A DNA stretch of 39,263 bases from contig JAQTNF010000038.1 of assembly GCA_028713995.1 (NCBI GenBank), forward strand, positions 1 to 39,263, given 5' to 3'. Of this stretch, positions 16,909 to 24,847 are shown piece after piece. The translations under genes were made by a program, and so were the position numbers. Position 1 is the stretch's first letter, and the number at the start of each line of letters is the position of its first letter. A model generated the notes under the pieces. It was not told the DNA's origin. It worked only from the letters and a program-made list of their open reading frames with translations, and did not search any database. Origin of the DNA: Deltaproteobacteria bacterium (GTDB lineage Bacteria; Myxococcota_A; Polyangia; JAAYKL01).

Positions 16909-19173
16909 ATGGGCTTGTTGAAAAAGCGGTGGTTCGCCCCGCTGCTGCTCGCGCTCCTGACCCTCGCGCCGTTTCATCGACTGCTTGTCGGGGCGGAGCT
17001 GCCAGTGCCGGACGACGGGTTCATCTCCGACCTCGCCGACGGAGAGTTTCCTGTCCGGGTGGAAGCCGGGCGCCTGCTGCGCGCCGGCGAGGCACCGCTA
17101 TGGACCTCGCGCATCTGGACAGGCGTTTCCCTCTGCGGCTCCGGCGCCATCGATCCGCTGTCGCTCCTGCTCTACACGTCCCTCCCTCCAGCCCTGGCCC
17201 TGGGCTGGCACGTGGCGTTACTGCTCGCCGCGGCCGCGCTCGGCGCCTTCGCGCTGGCCCGTCAAATCGGCGCGAGCCGACCCGGAGCATTCCTTGCCGG
17301 ATTCGTTTTTGCCTGGTCCGGCTTTTTTGTCTGCCAACTTCGGCATCTGGGGGTGCTCGGCACGGTCGCCTTCTTTCCGGCCGCGCTCTTCTGCCTCGAA
17401 CGGGCCGCCTGCGGCAGCCACCATGCGGCGTCCGACGCTCGGATGGTTTCCTGGCGGAGCCGGGTTGCGTGGCTCGTTGCCTTTGCCGGCGTTTTCGGGC
17501 TCCAGATCCTGGAAGCGTTTCCGCAATCGGCTTACATCTCCGGACTTTGCTACGCGGCCCTGGTCTCGGCCCGGGGCGTTTGGCTGTATGCCGCGGGGAA
17601 AGATGTAGAGAGCCACGGCGTCCGTGTTCGGGCGGCCGGCGGCCTGGCGCTGGGGGCGCTGGGCGCCGCGATCGTCGGCCTGATGATCGGCGCGGTGCAG
17701 TTGCTGCCCCTGCACGATCTCGGCAGCTTCTCGGATCGCGGCAGCAGCGGATCTTACGAATGGGCGACCCATTTCAATTATTGGCCGCCCGACGTACTGA
17801 CCTTCTTCATTCCTTACATCAACGGCGATATCTCGGATCTCTCCTATCAGGGCACCGGTATCTTCTGGGAGGACTACGGCTACGTGGGGTTGTTGACCGT
17901 GTCGCTCGCGATCCTGGCCGCGTTGCGCATGACCACACGATTCGCCGTGGCTTTCTGGTCAGCGACGACGATCCTCACCTTCGGCTTGGTGCTCGGTCGC
18001 TACACTCCGCTCTTTCGCATGGCCCACGATATCCTTCCGGGGCTGTCGACCTTCCGTTTTCCGACCCGCTTTCTTTTCGTCGTCGAGCTGGGGCTGGCCT
18101 TGCTCGGCGCCCTCGGGCTGACGCTCGTCGAAAACCGGCTGGCCGGACGCTGGCACGGCCCTCGCTCGCACTGGCTGGCTTTCTGCCTGACCGGCCTGCT
18201 GGTGGCGGTGACCGTCGTCGATGTGGTTTGGCACAATCGCCGGCAGAATCCTTTCGCAGACGCCGCACGCTGGATGGCCGCCCCTCGAACGGCAAAGGCC
18301 ATCCTCGCCGAGGCCGTTCCGGGTCGCGTCTTCAGCCCATCTGTGACGCAATTGCATATGCAGGCTTTCGTGGCAGCCCGCGGCTGGAGTGACCTCGAGC
18401 CTTTCTATGCCCACCGTGAGTACCTGCAACCCAACGGCAACCTGCTGCACGGCGTCTCGACCGTGGACGGGTATTCCGGGATATCCCCGTGGTGGCTGGT
18501 CAATCTCCTCGGCGATCACAACCGGAACGGAGTCATGCAGCCGCTGTACAGCCTCCAGCCTTCCGGCCTCCAGGCGTCACCGGCGTTTTTCGCGCTGCTC
18601 GAGGCGCTCTCGGTCCGCTGGATGATCCTGCCTCGGCGAGTCGACAATCCGCACTTGAGGTTCGTGCTCGCCACTCCCGAGGCGGCGTTGCACGAGTTGC
18701 AAGGGACCCTGCCGCGGGCCAGGGTCATGACACGGGTTCGAGTCGTGGGCCCCGCCACCAACGTCGCTCGTGAGCTCCTCGAAGGGACAATCGACTTGCG
18801 TCGCGAGGTCTTGGTGGAAGATCCCGCCGTCGCAACAAGGATGCCCGGTGGCGAAGCGCATGGCGTGGCCCGCATCGTGCTCGACCGGTCCGATGAGGTC
18901 GTGGTCGATGCCAGCGCACCCCGGGGAGGGCTCCTGCTGCTCGCCGACACGTGGTACCCGGGCTGGGAGGCGGCCGTCGACGGACGCCCCGAGTCGATCC
19001 TGCGCGCCAACCTCGCGCATCGCGCCGTGCCCCTGCCGCCGGGAGATCATCGGGTCGTCTTTCGCTTCCAGCCCGCCAGCTTCTCCTTGGGCCTGGCGCT
19101 CTCCGGCTTGGGGGTGGCGCTCCTGTTGGGAGCCCTGATCTACGCCAGACGCCGGACGGCCTACCTGAAGTAA
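16909..19173 (+). CDS. YfhO-like polytopic membrane protein
   Basis: A 754-aa protein with about a dozen hydrophobic segments in the first two-thirds and one at the C-terminus. An early acidic loop (PDDGFISDLADG) resembles the DxD-type loop of GT-C glycosyltransferases. The soluble C-terminal part ends in the YfhO pattern: TWYPGWEAAVDGRPESI, then PPGDHRVVFRFQP before the last membrane span. YfhO-family proteins move sugars from polyprenyl carriers onto cell-envelope polymers, but the acceptor here is unknown. The start has only a weak AGGA. A 10-base palindrome GGAACGTTCC (16899-16908) touches the ATG. Its 3' end overlaps the rfbH stop on the opposite strand by 13 bases. Confidence 0.85.
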   Translation: MGLLKKRWFAPLLLALLTLAPFHRLLVGAELPVPDDGFISDLADGEFPVRVEAGRLLRAGEAPLWTSRIWTGVSLCGSGAIDPLSLLLYTSLPPALALGWHVALLLAAAALGAFALARQIGASRPGAFLAGFVFAWSGFFVCQLRHLGVLGTVAFFPAALFCLERAACGSHHAASDARMVSWRSRVAWLVAFAGVFGLQILEAFPQSAYISGLCYAALVSARGVWLYAAGKDVESHGVRVRAAGGLALGALGAAIVGLMIGAVQLLPLHDLGSFSDRGSSGSYEWATHFNYWPPDVLTFFIPYINGDISDLSYQGTGIFWEDYGYVGLLTVSLAILAALRMTTRFAVAFWSATTILTFGLVLGRYTPLFRMAHDILPGLSTFRFPTRFLFVVELGLALLGALGLTLVENRLAGRWHGPRSHWLAFCLTGLLVAVTVVDVVWHNRRQNPFADAARWMAAPRTAKAILAEAVPGRVFSPSVTQLHMQAFVAARGWSDLEPFYAHREYLQPNGNLLHGVSTVDGYSGISPWWLVNLLGDHNRNGVMQPLYSLQPSGLQASPAFFALLEALSVRWMILPRRVDNPHLRFVLATPEAALHELQGTLPRARVMTRVRVVGPATNVARELLEGTIDLRREVLVEDPAVATRMPGGEAHGVARIVLDRSDEVVVDASAPRGGLLLLADTWYPGWEAAVDGRPESILRANLAHRAVPLPPGDHRVVFRFQPASFSLGLALSGLGVALLLGALIYARRRTAYLK

Positions 19174-20462
19174 TCGTCGAACATCGCGGCCATGTAGTCG
19201 AGCTCGGCCTCGCCCAACCCGGGATAGACGCCGACGAAGAACGTACTTCTCATGGCGTGATCGGTATTTTCGAGATTTCCGACAATCCGACGGGGGATCG
19301 CCTGGTACGCCGGATGGCAAAGGATGTTGCCGGCGAAGAGAGGCCGCGTCTCGATGCCGCGATCCTCGAGAAAGTGGGTCAGATCGTCGCGTTCCACGCC
19401 CTGATCGGAGCGTACGGTGATGGCGAAGGCGAACCAGGACGGCTCCGATTCAGCTGTCGCTTGGTGCAAGACGAGCCGATCAGCGAACCGGGCGAGCCGG
19501 GAAAAGAGAAAGTCGTGGTTCAGGCGTCGTTTCGCGGTAAAGGCATCCAGGCGGTCCAGCTGAGCGCAACCGATGGCGGCCTGGATATCGGTCATCTTCA
19601 TATTGTAGCCGACGTGGGAGTAAACGTACTTGTGGTCGTAGCCCGGCGGCAGAGCTCCCCATGTCGTCTCGAAGCGCCGGCCGCACGTGCCGCTGCTCCC
19701 GGCCTCGCAATAGCAGTCCCGCCCCCAGTCGCGAAGAGAGCGCACGATGCGGGCGATCTCGACGTTGCTCGAGGCGACTGCCCCGCCCTCGCCGGTGGTG
19801 ATGTGGTGTGCCGGGTAGAAGGAAAACGAGGCGATATCACCGAAACCGCCGGTGGGGCGCCCCCGATAGAGGGAGCCCAGCGCGTCGCAGTTGTCCTCGA
19901 TCAGCCACAGGCCGCGACGTCGCGCCAAACCGGCGATACGATCCAGGTCGAACGGGTTGCCGAGGGTGTGGGCGAGCAGGATCGCCCTGGTCCGGGGGCC
20001 GATCGCCTCCTCGACGCGGTCGGGCAACGCGTTGTAGCCGCCGATATCGATATCCACGAAGACCGGTACGAGACGGTTCTGGATGATCGGCGCCACCGTG
20101 GTGGGAAAGGCCGCGGCGACGGTGATCACCTCGTCGCCCGGCTCGAGCCTCCGCTGTCCGAGGCACGGCGAGGTGAGCGCCGTGACGGCAAGCAGGTTGG
20201 CCGAGGAGCCGGAGTTGACCAGCGCCACGTCGGCGGCGCCGACTCTGCGGGCGAGCCGCTTCTCCATCTGTGCGGCGAAGCGTCCGGCGGTGAGGTTGAA
20301 CTCGAGCACCGCCTCCACCGCGGCGACGATCTCCTCGGCGCCGAACACCCTGCCCGCGTAATGCACCGGCGTCTTCCCGGGTGAGAACGGATCCGCCTGA
20401 GCGGCGCCGGCGAGATTTCGGACGAGATCGAGCATCTGTTTGCGAAGGTCCGCCTCGTTCAT
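19161..20462 (-). CDS. rfbH: CDP-4-keto-6-deoxy-D-glucose 3-dehydratase (E1)
   Basis: Removes the C3 hydroxyl of CDP-4-keto-6-deoxyglucose, the key step to 3,6-dideoxyhexoses of lipopolysaccharide. It is a DegT-fold enzyme using pyridoxamine phosphate. The usual catalytic Lys is replaced by His (HH before ITTGEGG, about residues 219-220), and the [2Fe-2S] cluster motif CX57CX1CX7C is exact (Cys192, 250, 252, 260). Both are hallmarks of this E1 enzyme. The 433-aa length is normal. The ATG overlaps the rfbG stop as ATGA (20459-20462), indicating translational coupling. The E3 iron-sulphur flavoprotein reductase that must supply electrons is not in the window. Confidence 0.96.
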   Translation of the reverse strand: MNEADLRKQMLDLVRNLAGAAQADPFSPGKTPVHYAGRVFGAEEIVAAVEAVLEFNLTAGRFAAQMEKRLARRVGAADVALVNSGSSANLLAVTALTSPCLGQRRLEPGDEVITVAAAFPTTVAPIIQNRLVPVFVDIDIGGYNALPDRVEEAIGPRTRAILLAHTLGNPFDLDRIAGLARRRGLWLIEDNCDALGSLYRGRPTGGFGDIASFSFYPAHHITTGEGGAVASSNVEIARIVRSLRDWGRDCYCEAGSSGTCGRRFETTWGALPPGYDHKYVYSHVGYNMKMTDIQAAIGCAQLDRLDAFTAKRRLNHDFLFSRLARFADRLVLHQATAESEPSWFAFAITVRSDQGVERDDLTHFLEDRGIETRPLFAGNILCHPAYQAIPRRIVGNLENTDHAMRSTFFVGVYPGLGEAELDYMAAMFDDYFR

Positions 20463-21544
20463 CTCGCCCACCAGTCTCCCCTGCGCCGCGCCGCGGCGAG
20501 GTATCGGCGGAGGTCGGCCGAGCACAGACGCGCCGCGCCCAACCCCTCCATATGGCGGCGGTACCACCCCGCGGTCAGGTGAACCGCCTCGTCGATGCCG
20601 AACACCGGGCACCAGTCGAGCATCGCGGCCGCCTTCTCGCAGCAAAGGCCGAGCGTTTCCTGCTCGCGCGAGGGGGTCGCCTGCCGCCGCACGACCCGGC
20701 TTCCGCAGCCCATTTCCCGGTGCAGCCGATCGACCATTTCGCCGACCGTGAGCCGCTGTCCGTGCTGCGGACCGAAGTTCCATGCGCCGCCGGTGGGACC
20801 GGGGCGTTCAAGGAGCCGGATCGCAAGACACATGTAGCCGGCGAGCGGATCGAGGACGTGCTGCCAGGGCCTCATCGCCGTGGGGCTGCGGACCACGAGA
20901 GCCCTCTTCTTCTCCAGCGCGCGGATCGCGTCCGGCACGATGCGGTGGGCGGCCCAATCGCCGCCGCCGATCACGTTGCCGGCGCGGGCCGTGGCCAAAC
21001 CCGGTGCGCCATCGACAAAAAAGAACGATCTTCGAAAGGCGGCGGTGGCGATCTCGGCGCACGCTTTGCTCGCGCTGTACGGATCGGATCCGCCGAGCGG
21101 GTCGCCCTCGCGGTGTGCGAGGATCGCCTCGTCGCGCTCGTAGCATTTGTCGCTCGTCACCACGACCACGGCACGCGTGGACGGCGAACGCCGCACCGCC
21201 TCGAGCAGGTTGACCGTGCCCTGGACGTTCGTCTCGAACGTTTCTCGCGGTCGCTCGAACGATTCGAGCACGATCGGCTGAGCCGCCAGATGGAAGACCA
21301 CCTCCGGTGAAAAATCGACGACGCTTCGCTCGAGCTGTGCGCTGTCGCGGACATCGCCTATCTGATGCTCCACATGGCGCTCGAGCTTAAGGAGGTCGAA
21401 CAGCGCCGGATCAGTGCCCGGTGAAAGGGCATAGCCGCGGACCCGGGCGCCGAGGCGGCAAAGCCAGAAGGCGAGCCAGCTCCCCTTGAAGCCGGTGTGG
21501 CCGGTGACGAAAACGCGCCGACCTCGAAAGGCGTCGTGGAACAT
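20459..21544 (-). CDS. rfbG: CDP-glucose 4,6-dehydratase
   Basis: Converts CDP-glucose to CDP-4-keto-6-deoxyglucose in the cytoplasm with bound NAD. It is an extended short-chain dehydrogenase: Rossmann motif VTGHTGFKGSW (about 13-23), TSDKCYE (about 130-136) typical of sugar 4,6-dehydratases, and YSASK (Tyr156, Lys160). The 361-aa length matches the family. The ATG at 21544 was chosen because the Rossmann strand begins ten residues later; an upstream in-frame extension to 21577 overlaps rfbF. It is the middle gene of rfbF-rfbG-rfbH, five bases after the rfbF stop and overlapping rfbH by four. Confidence 0.95.
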   Translation of the reverse strand: MFHDAFRGRRVFVTGHTGFKGSWLAFWLCRLGARVRGYALSPGTDPALFDLLKLERHVEHQIGDVRDSAQLERSVVDFSPEVVFHLAAQPIVLESFERPRETFETNVQGTVNLLEAVRRSPSTRAVVVVTSDKCYERDEAILAHREGDPLGGSDPYSASKACAEIATAAFRRSFFFVDGAPGLATARAGNVIGGGDWAAHRIVPDAIRALEKKRALVVRSPTAMRPWQHVLDPLAGYMCLAIRLLERPGPTGGAWNFGPQHGQRLTVGEMVDRLHREMGCGSRVVRRQATPSREQETLGLCCEKAAAMLDWCPVFGIDEAVHLTAGWYRRHMEGLGAARLCSADLRRYLAAARRRGDWWAR

Positions 21545-21549
21545 CGTGC

Positions 21550-22341
21550 CTAGTCCCCGTCCTTCCAGACGACCCACGGCGATCGGCCGGCGCTCCAGTG
21601 CTCCTCGAGCTCGAGCAGGTCGCGCAGCGTGTCGACGCAGCGCCAGTATCCGTCATGCTCGTACATCATCAGCTCGCCGTCCTGCGACAGCTTTTCGAGA
21701 GGCTCCTGTTCGAGCATGCATTCGGGGTAGAGACGGAGCACGTCGAAGATCTCCGGATTGAAGACGAAGAAGCCGCCGTTGATCCGTTCGACCTCCATTG
21801 ACGGTTTTTCGAGGAATCTCACGACGCGCCCGTTCTCCACCCAGAGCAGCCCGAAGCGGCCGGTCGGGATGACGCCGGTCACCGTTGCGATTCGACCGTG
21901 GGAACGGTGGAAGGCGAGCAGCTTCCCGATGTCCACGTCGGCCACGCCGTCGCCGTATGTGAGCAGGAAAGGCTCGCGGCCGAGGTGCTTCTCGACCCGC
22001 GCGAGACGCGTACCGGTGCCCGCCTCCTTGCCCGTGTCGGCGAGAGTCACCGTCCAGTCGACTTGGCCGGCGCCGCCGTGGTAGTCGACCCGGCCCGGCG
22101 AGCCCATGTGCAGCGTCAGATCGCTGTTCATCGCCTCGTAATGGAGGAAATACTCCTTGATGACGTGGCCGAGATGGCCGAGACACAGGACGAAATCGTT
22201 GTGACCGTGATGGGCGTAACCCTTCATGATGTGCCACAAGAGAGGTCGCCCGCCCACTTCGACCATCGGCTTGGGGATGGTGCCGGCCGTGGCGTCGTGG
22301 AGCCGGGTTCCCCTCCCGCCGCACAGGATCACCGCCTTCAT
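21550..22341 (-). CDS. rfbF: Glucose-1-phosphate cytidylyltransferase
   Basis: Makes CDP-glucose from CTP and glucose-1-phosphate, the first committed step of CDP-3,6-dideoxyhexose synthesis. The 263-aa protein begins with the nucleotidyltransferase signature LCGGRGTRLHDAT and PKPMVEVGGRPLLWHIMK, and later has TYGDGVADVD with the metal-binding Asp. The ATG at 22341 is preceded by a GGGAG element and is where the family begins; the upstream open frame has no homology-like sequence. It is the first gene of the minus-strand operon and lies back to back with the SDR gene, separated by 117 bases. Confidence 0.94.
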   Translation of the reverse strand: MKAVILCGGRGTRLHDATAGTIPKPMVEVGGRPLLWHIMKGYAHHGHNDFVLCLGHLGHVIKEYFLHYEAMNSDLTLHMGSPGRVDYHGGAGQVDWTVTLADTGKEAGTGTRLARVEKHLGREPFLLTYGDGVADVDIGKLLAFHRSHGRIATVTGVIPTGRFGLLWVENGRVVRFLEKPSMEVERINGGFFVFNPEIFDVLRLYPECMLEQEPLEKLSQDGELMMYEHDGYWRCVDTLRDLLELEEHWSAGRSPWVVWKDGD

Positions 22342-22404
22342 CGCCCGCTCCCGCCTTGCCCGAAGTCGAACAGCCCGTTCGCTGGTTTTGTCATCGCGTG
22401 TTCG

Positions 22405-22412
22405 ATTATACT
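22405..22412. promoter_or_regulatory. Overlapping divergent -10 elements between rfbF and the SDR gene
   Basis: The same eight bases contain ATTATA (22405-22410), which reads TATAAT on the minus strand toward rfbF, and TATACT (22407-22412) toward the SDR gene. Neither has a good -35 at 16-18 bases. Transcription in the two directions might compete. Confidence 0.35.
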
Positions 22413-22458
22413 GGGTTCGCAATGCCGAGGCCAGCGGACATCGGCGGCGAGGAGGGCA

Positions 22459-23520
22459 ATGATCGCGAGCGTGCAGCGTCGGGCTCAACCGGTTTCGAAA
22501 ACGGATCTCGACGAGGTGTTGGCGCTGGCGCGCGAGCCGCTCGCCGAGCTTCGCAACGAGCGGATCTTCATCTCCGGCGGCACGGGATTCTTCGGCATGT
22601 GGCTCCTCGAGACGTTGGTCCACGCCAACCGCGTGCTCGGGCTCGGCTGCCGGATCGCCGTGCTGACCCGTCGCCCCGAGGAGTTCGCCGCCAGAGCGCC
22701 GCACCTGGCCGGCCTGTCCGAGATCGCTCCGATCCGGGGCGACGTCCGCTCCTTCGACTTTCCCTCAGGGACGTTTTCCCACGTGATCCATGCTGCGGCC
22801 GAGTTGAGCACGCGGCAGAACGCCAACGAGCCCGGGGAGCTGCTCGACACGATGGTGGGCGGAACGGCGCACGTCCTCGATCTGGCCGAGCGTTCAGGAA
22901 CATCGCGTCTTCTTTTGGTCAGCTCCGGCGCGGTGTACGGTCGCCAGCCGCCGGATCTGGCGAGGATCCCGGAGGGATGGCCGGGCGGACCCGATCCCCT
23001 GGACCCGTGCTCGGCCTATGCCGAGGGCAAGCGGACCGCCGAGCTATTGTGCGCCATCCGTTCCCGGGGCAAGGCGCTCGAGGTGAAGGTCGCGCGGTGC
23101 TTCGCCTTTGTCGGGCCGCACCTGCCGCTCGACGGGCACTTCGCCGTCGGAAACTTCATCCGCGACGGGCTTCGCGGCGGACCGATCGAAGTGCGCGGCG
23201 ACGGCACGCCGCGGCGCTCCTACCTCTATCCGGTGGATCTCGTTTCATGGCTATTGAACATTTTCGCTCGCGGCCAAAGGCTCCGGCCGTACAATGTCGG
23301 TTCTCCGGACGATGTTTCCATTGCCGAGCTCGCGAATCTCGTGTCTCGGGCGTTTCCTTCGCCGCCGGAAGTGGTGGTGTGTGGGCAAACCGTGCCGGGC
23401 TCTCCTCCTGAGCGCTACGTGCCTGAGGTTTCTCGCGCGGCCGACGAGCTCGGGCTGAGGCCGACCGTAGGGCTCGAGGAGGGCCTGAAGCGTACGGTTT
23501 CATGGCATTCGAACCGATGA
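22459..23520 (+). CDS. NAD(P)-dependent epimerase/dehydratase (RfbJ-like SDR), nucleotide-sugar reductase or epimerase
   Basis: The ATG at 22459 follows AGGAGG (22450-22455) by three bases; a GTG at 22471 is possible. The 353-aa protein is an extended SDR with ISGGTGFFGMWLLE, HAAAE, SSGAVYG and the active-site pair Tyr/Lys in SAYAEGKR. The GFFGMWLLE variant is typical of proteins related to CDP-abequose synthase. With rfbF-G-H next door, it may reduce the 4-keto group of CDP-4-keto-3,6-dideoxyglucose to abequose or paratose. It could instead reduce a branched product, as YerF does in yersiniose synthesis. The exact substrate cannot be settled from sequence. It is the first gene of the plus-strand arm and overlaps the GtrA gene. 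Confidence 0.88.
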   Translation: MIASVQRRAQPVSKTDLDEVLALAREPLAELRNERIFISGGTGFFGMWLLETLVHANRVLGLGCRIAVLTRRPEEFAARAPHLAGLSEIAPIRGDVRSFDFPSGTFSHVIHAAAELSTRQNANEPGELLDTMVGGTAHVLDLAERSGTSRLLLVSSGAVYGRQPPDLARIPEGWPGGPDPLDPCSAYAEGKRTAELLCAIRSRGKALEVKVARCFAFVGPHLPLDGHFAVGNFIRDGLRGGPIEVRGDGTPRRSYLYPVDLVSWLLNIFARGQRLRPYNVGSPDDVSIAELANLVSRAFPSPPEVVVCGQTVPGSPPERYVPEVSRAADELGLRPTVGLEEGLKRTVSWHSNR

Positions 23521-23933
23521 TCGTCGCGAAGATAGAGCGGATCGCGCGGACTCTGCTTGGAAAACGCTTCGTGCGGTTTCTCCTTGTCGGCGGGTTGAAC
23601 ACCCTCTTCGGCTATGGAACGTTCGCCTTCATGATCTTCATCGGGTTGCACTACGCATTGGCGGCGGCGCTGTCGACCGTGGCGGGCATCATTTTCAACT
23701 TCTTTGCCACCGGATCTCTGGTTTTCAAGAACGCGAATCCAGTCCTCTTTTTTCGATTTCTTGCCGTTTACGGCGCCCTCTATCCCGTCGGTGTGGCCGA
23801 GCTCAGGGTCGGTCTTCTCCTCGGATCAAACCACTACCTCACGGCTGCGGTGTGCCTTCTGCCCAATGCCCTGCTGACGTACAGCCTGCAGAAGCGCTGG
23901 GTCTTTCGCTCTCCCAAAAGGGTTGGCAGTTGA
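23502..23933 (+). CDS. GtrA-family membrane protein
   Basis: A 143-aa protein with four hydrophobic segments and the family features FVRFLLVGGLNTLFGY near the N-terminus and LQKRWVF at the C-terminus. GtrA proteins are thought to flip or assist transfer of polyprenyl-phosphate-linked sugars made by GtrB. A GtrB-like glycosyltransferase lies at 31115-32074. The start is either ATG 23502 or ATG 23517; the second overlaps the SDR stop as ATGA, so translation is probably coupled in either case. Its stop codon overlaps a promoter candidate for the next gene. Confidence 0.87.
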   Translation: MAFEPMIVAKIERIARTLLGKRFVRFLLVGGLNTLFGYGTFAFMIFIGLHYALAAALSTVAGIIFNFFATGSLVFKNANPVLFFRFLAVYGALYPVGVAELRVGLLLGSNHYLTAAVCLLPNALLTYSLQKRWVFRSPKRVGS

Positions 23934-23959
23934 CAGGGTTGTCGACCAGAAACTACTAT
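23930..23959 (+). promoter_or_regulatory. Putative internal promoter before the NeuB-type gene
   Basis: A perfect -35 TTGACA (23930-23935) overlaps the GtrA stop codon. An 18-base spacer and TACTAT (23954-23959) follow. Transcription would begin only a few bases before the AAGGTG and ATG (23972), giving a very short leader. Confidence 0.4.
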
Positions 23960-23971
23960 CATTTAAGGTGC

Positions 23972-24844
23972 ATGATGAAACAGGTGAAAATCGGCGAAAG
24001 GATCATCGGTGACAATCAGCCCTGCTGGATTGTGGCCGAGGTTGGCATCAACCACAACGGTGACATCGATCTTGCAAAGAAGCTGATCGACATCGCCTCC
24101 ATCGCCGGCTGCAATGCCGTCAAATTCCAGAAGCGCACGATAGAAGTCGTCTATTCCCCCGAAGAGCTGGCCAAACCGAGAGAGAGCCCGTTCGGAACCA
24201 CCAACGGCGATCTGAAATACGGTCTGGAGTTCGGCGCGGCCGAGTACGACGAGATATCCCGCTACTGTCGCGAGAAAAAGATGCCTTGGTTCGCGTCGTG
24301 CTGGGACGAGGCCTCGGTCGACTTCATCGATGCCTATCGACCGCCGTGCTTCAAGATCGCCTCGGCCTGCCTCACGGATGACGCGCTGCTGCGCTACACC
24401 CGAGCCAAGGGCAAGCCGATCCTGTTGTCGACCGGGATGAGCACCATCGAGCAGATCGACCACGCGGTCGAGATCCTGGGCAAGGACGATCTCGTCATTC
24501 TGCACTCGTGCAGCACATATCCGGCGAGCTACGACGAGCTGAACCTCCGGGCCATCGGAACGCTCCATGCCCGATACGGAGTTCCGATTGGATACTCGGG
24601 ACACGAGACCGGATTGGCCTCGTCGGTCGCGGCGGTCGCGATGGGCGCCCGCGTGGTGGAGCGCCACATCACATTGGAGCGCTCCATGTGGGGAACGGAT
24701 CAAGCAGCATCTCTGGGGCCCAACGGCATGCTGCATGTCGTTCGCGACATCCGGCTCGTCGAGATGTCGTTCGGCGACGGGGTCAAACGCGTATTGACGC
24801 GAGAAGAGCCGATCATCAAGAAACTTCGCCGCGTGGGAGCTTGA
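23972..24844 (+). CDS. Short NeuB-type (N-acetylneuraminate synthase family) PEP-dependent sugar synthase
   Basis: Members condense phosphoenolpyruvate with an aldose to give a 2-keto-3-deoxy sugar acid. The TIM barrel is clear: AEVGINHNGD (about 22-31), KFQKR (51-55), LSTGMST, HSCSTYPA, GYSGHETG and VERHITLERSMWGTDQAASL with the metal-ligand His. The protein is only about 290 aa and lacks the C-terminal SAF domain that caps classical NeuB, so the substrate may differ from ManNAc. I recall shorter members of this type, so this is not obviously a truncation. AAGGTG precedes two ATG codons (23972 and 23975). Three bases separate it from the KdsC-ThDP fusion. No CMP-sugar synthetase is present in the window. 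Confidence 0.9.
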   Translation: MMKQVKIGERIIGDNQPCWIVAEVGINHNGDIDLAKKLIDIASIAGCNAVKFQKRTIEVVYSPEELAKPRESPFGTTNGDLKYGLEFGAAEYDEISRYCREKKMPWFASCWDEASVDFIDAYRPPCFKIASACLTDDALLRYTRAKGKPILLSTGMSTIEQIDHAVEILGKDDLVILHSCSTYPASYDELNLRAIGTLHARYGVPIGYSGHETGLASSVAAVAMGARVVERHITLERSMWGTDQAASLGPNGMLHVVRDIRLVEMSFGDGVKRVLTREEPIIKKLRRVGA

Positions 24845-24847
24845 TTC

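Noticed and set aside
18951-20384. A 477-codon plus-strand frame over rfbH
   Set aside because: Antisense to rfbH, which has the exact iron-sulphur spacing and family length.
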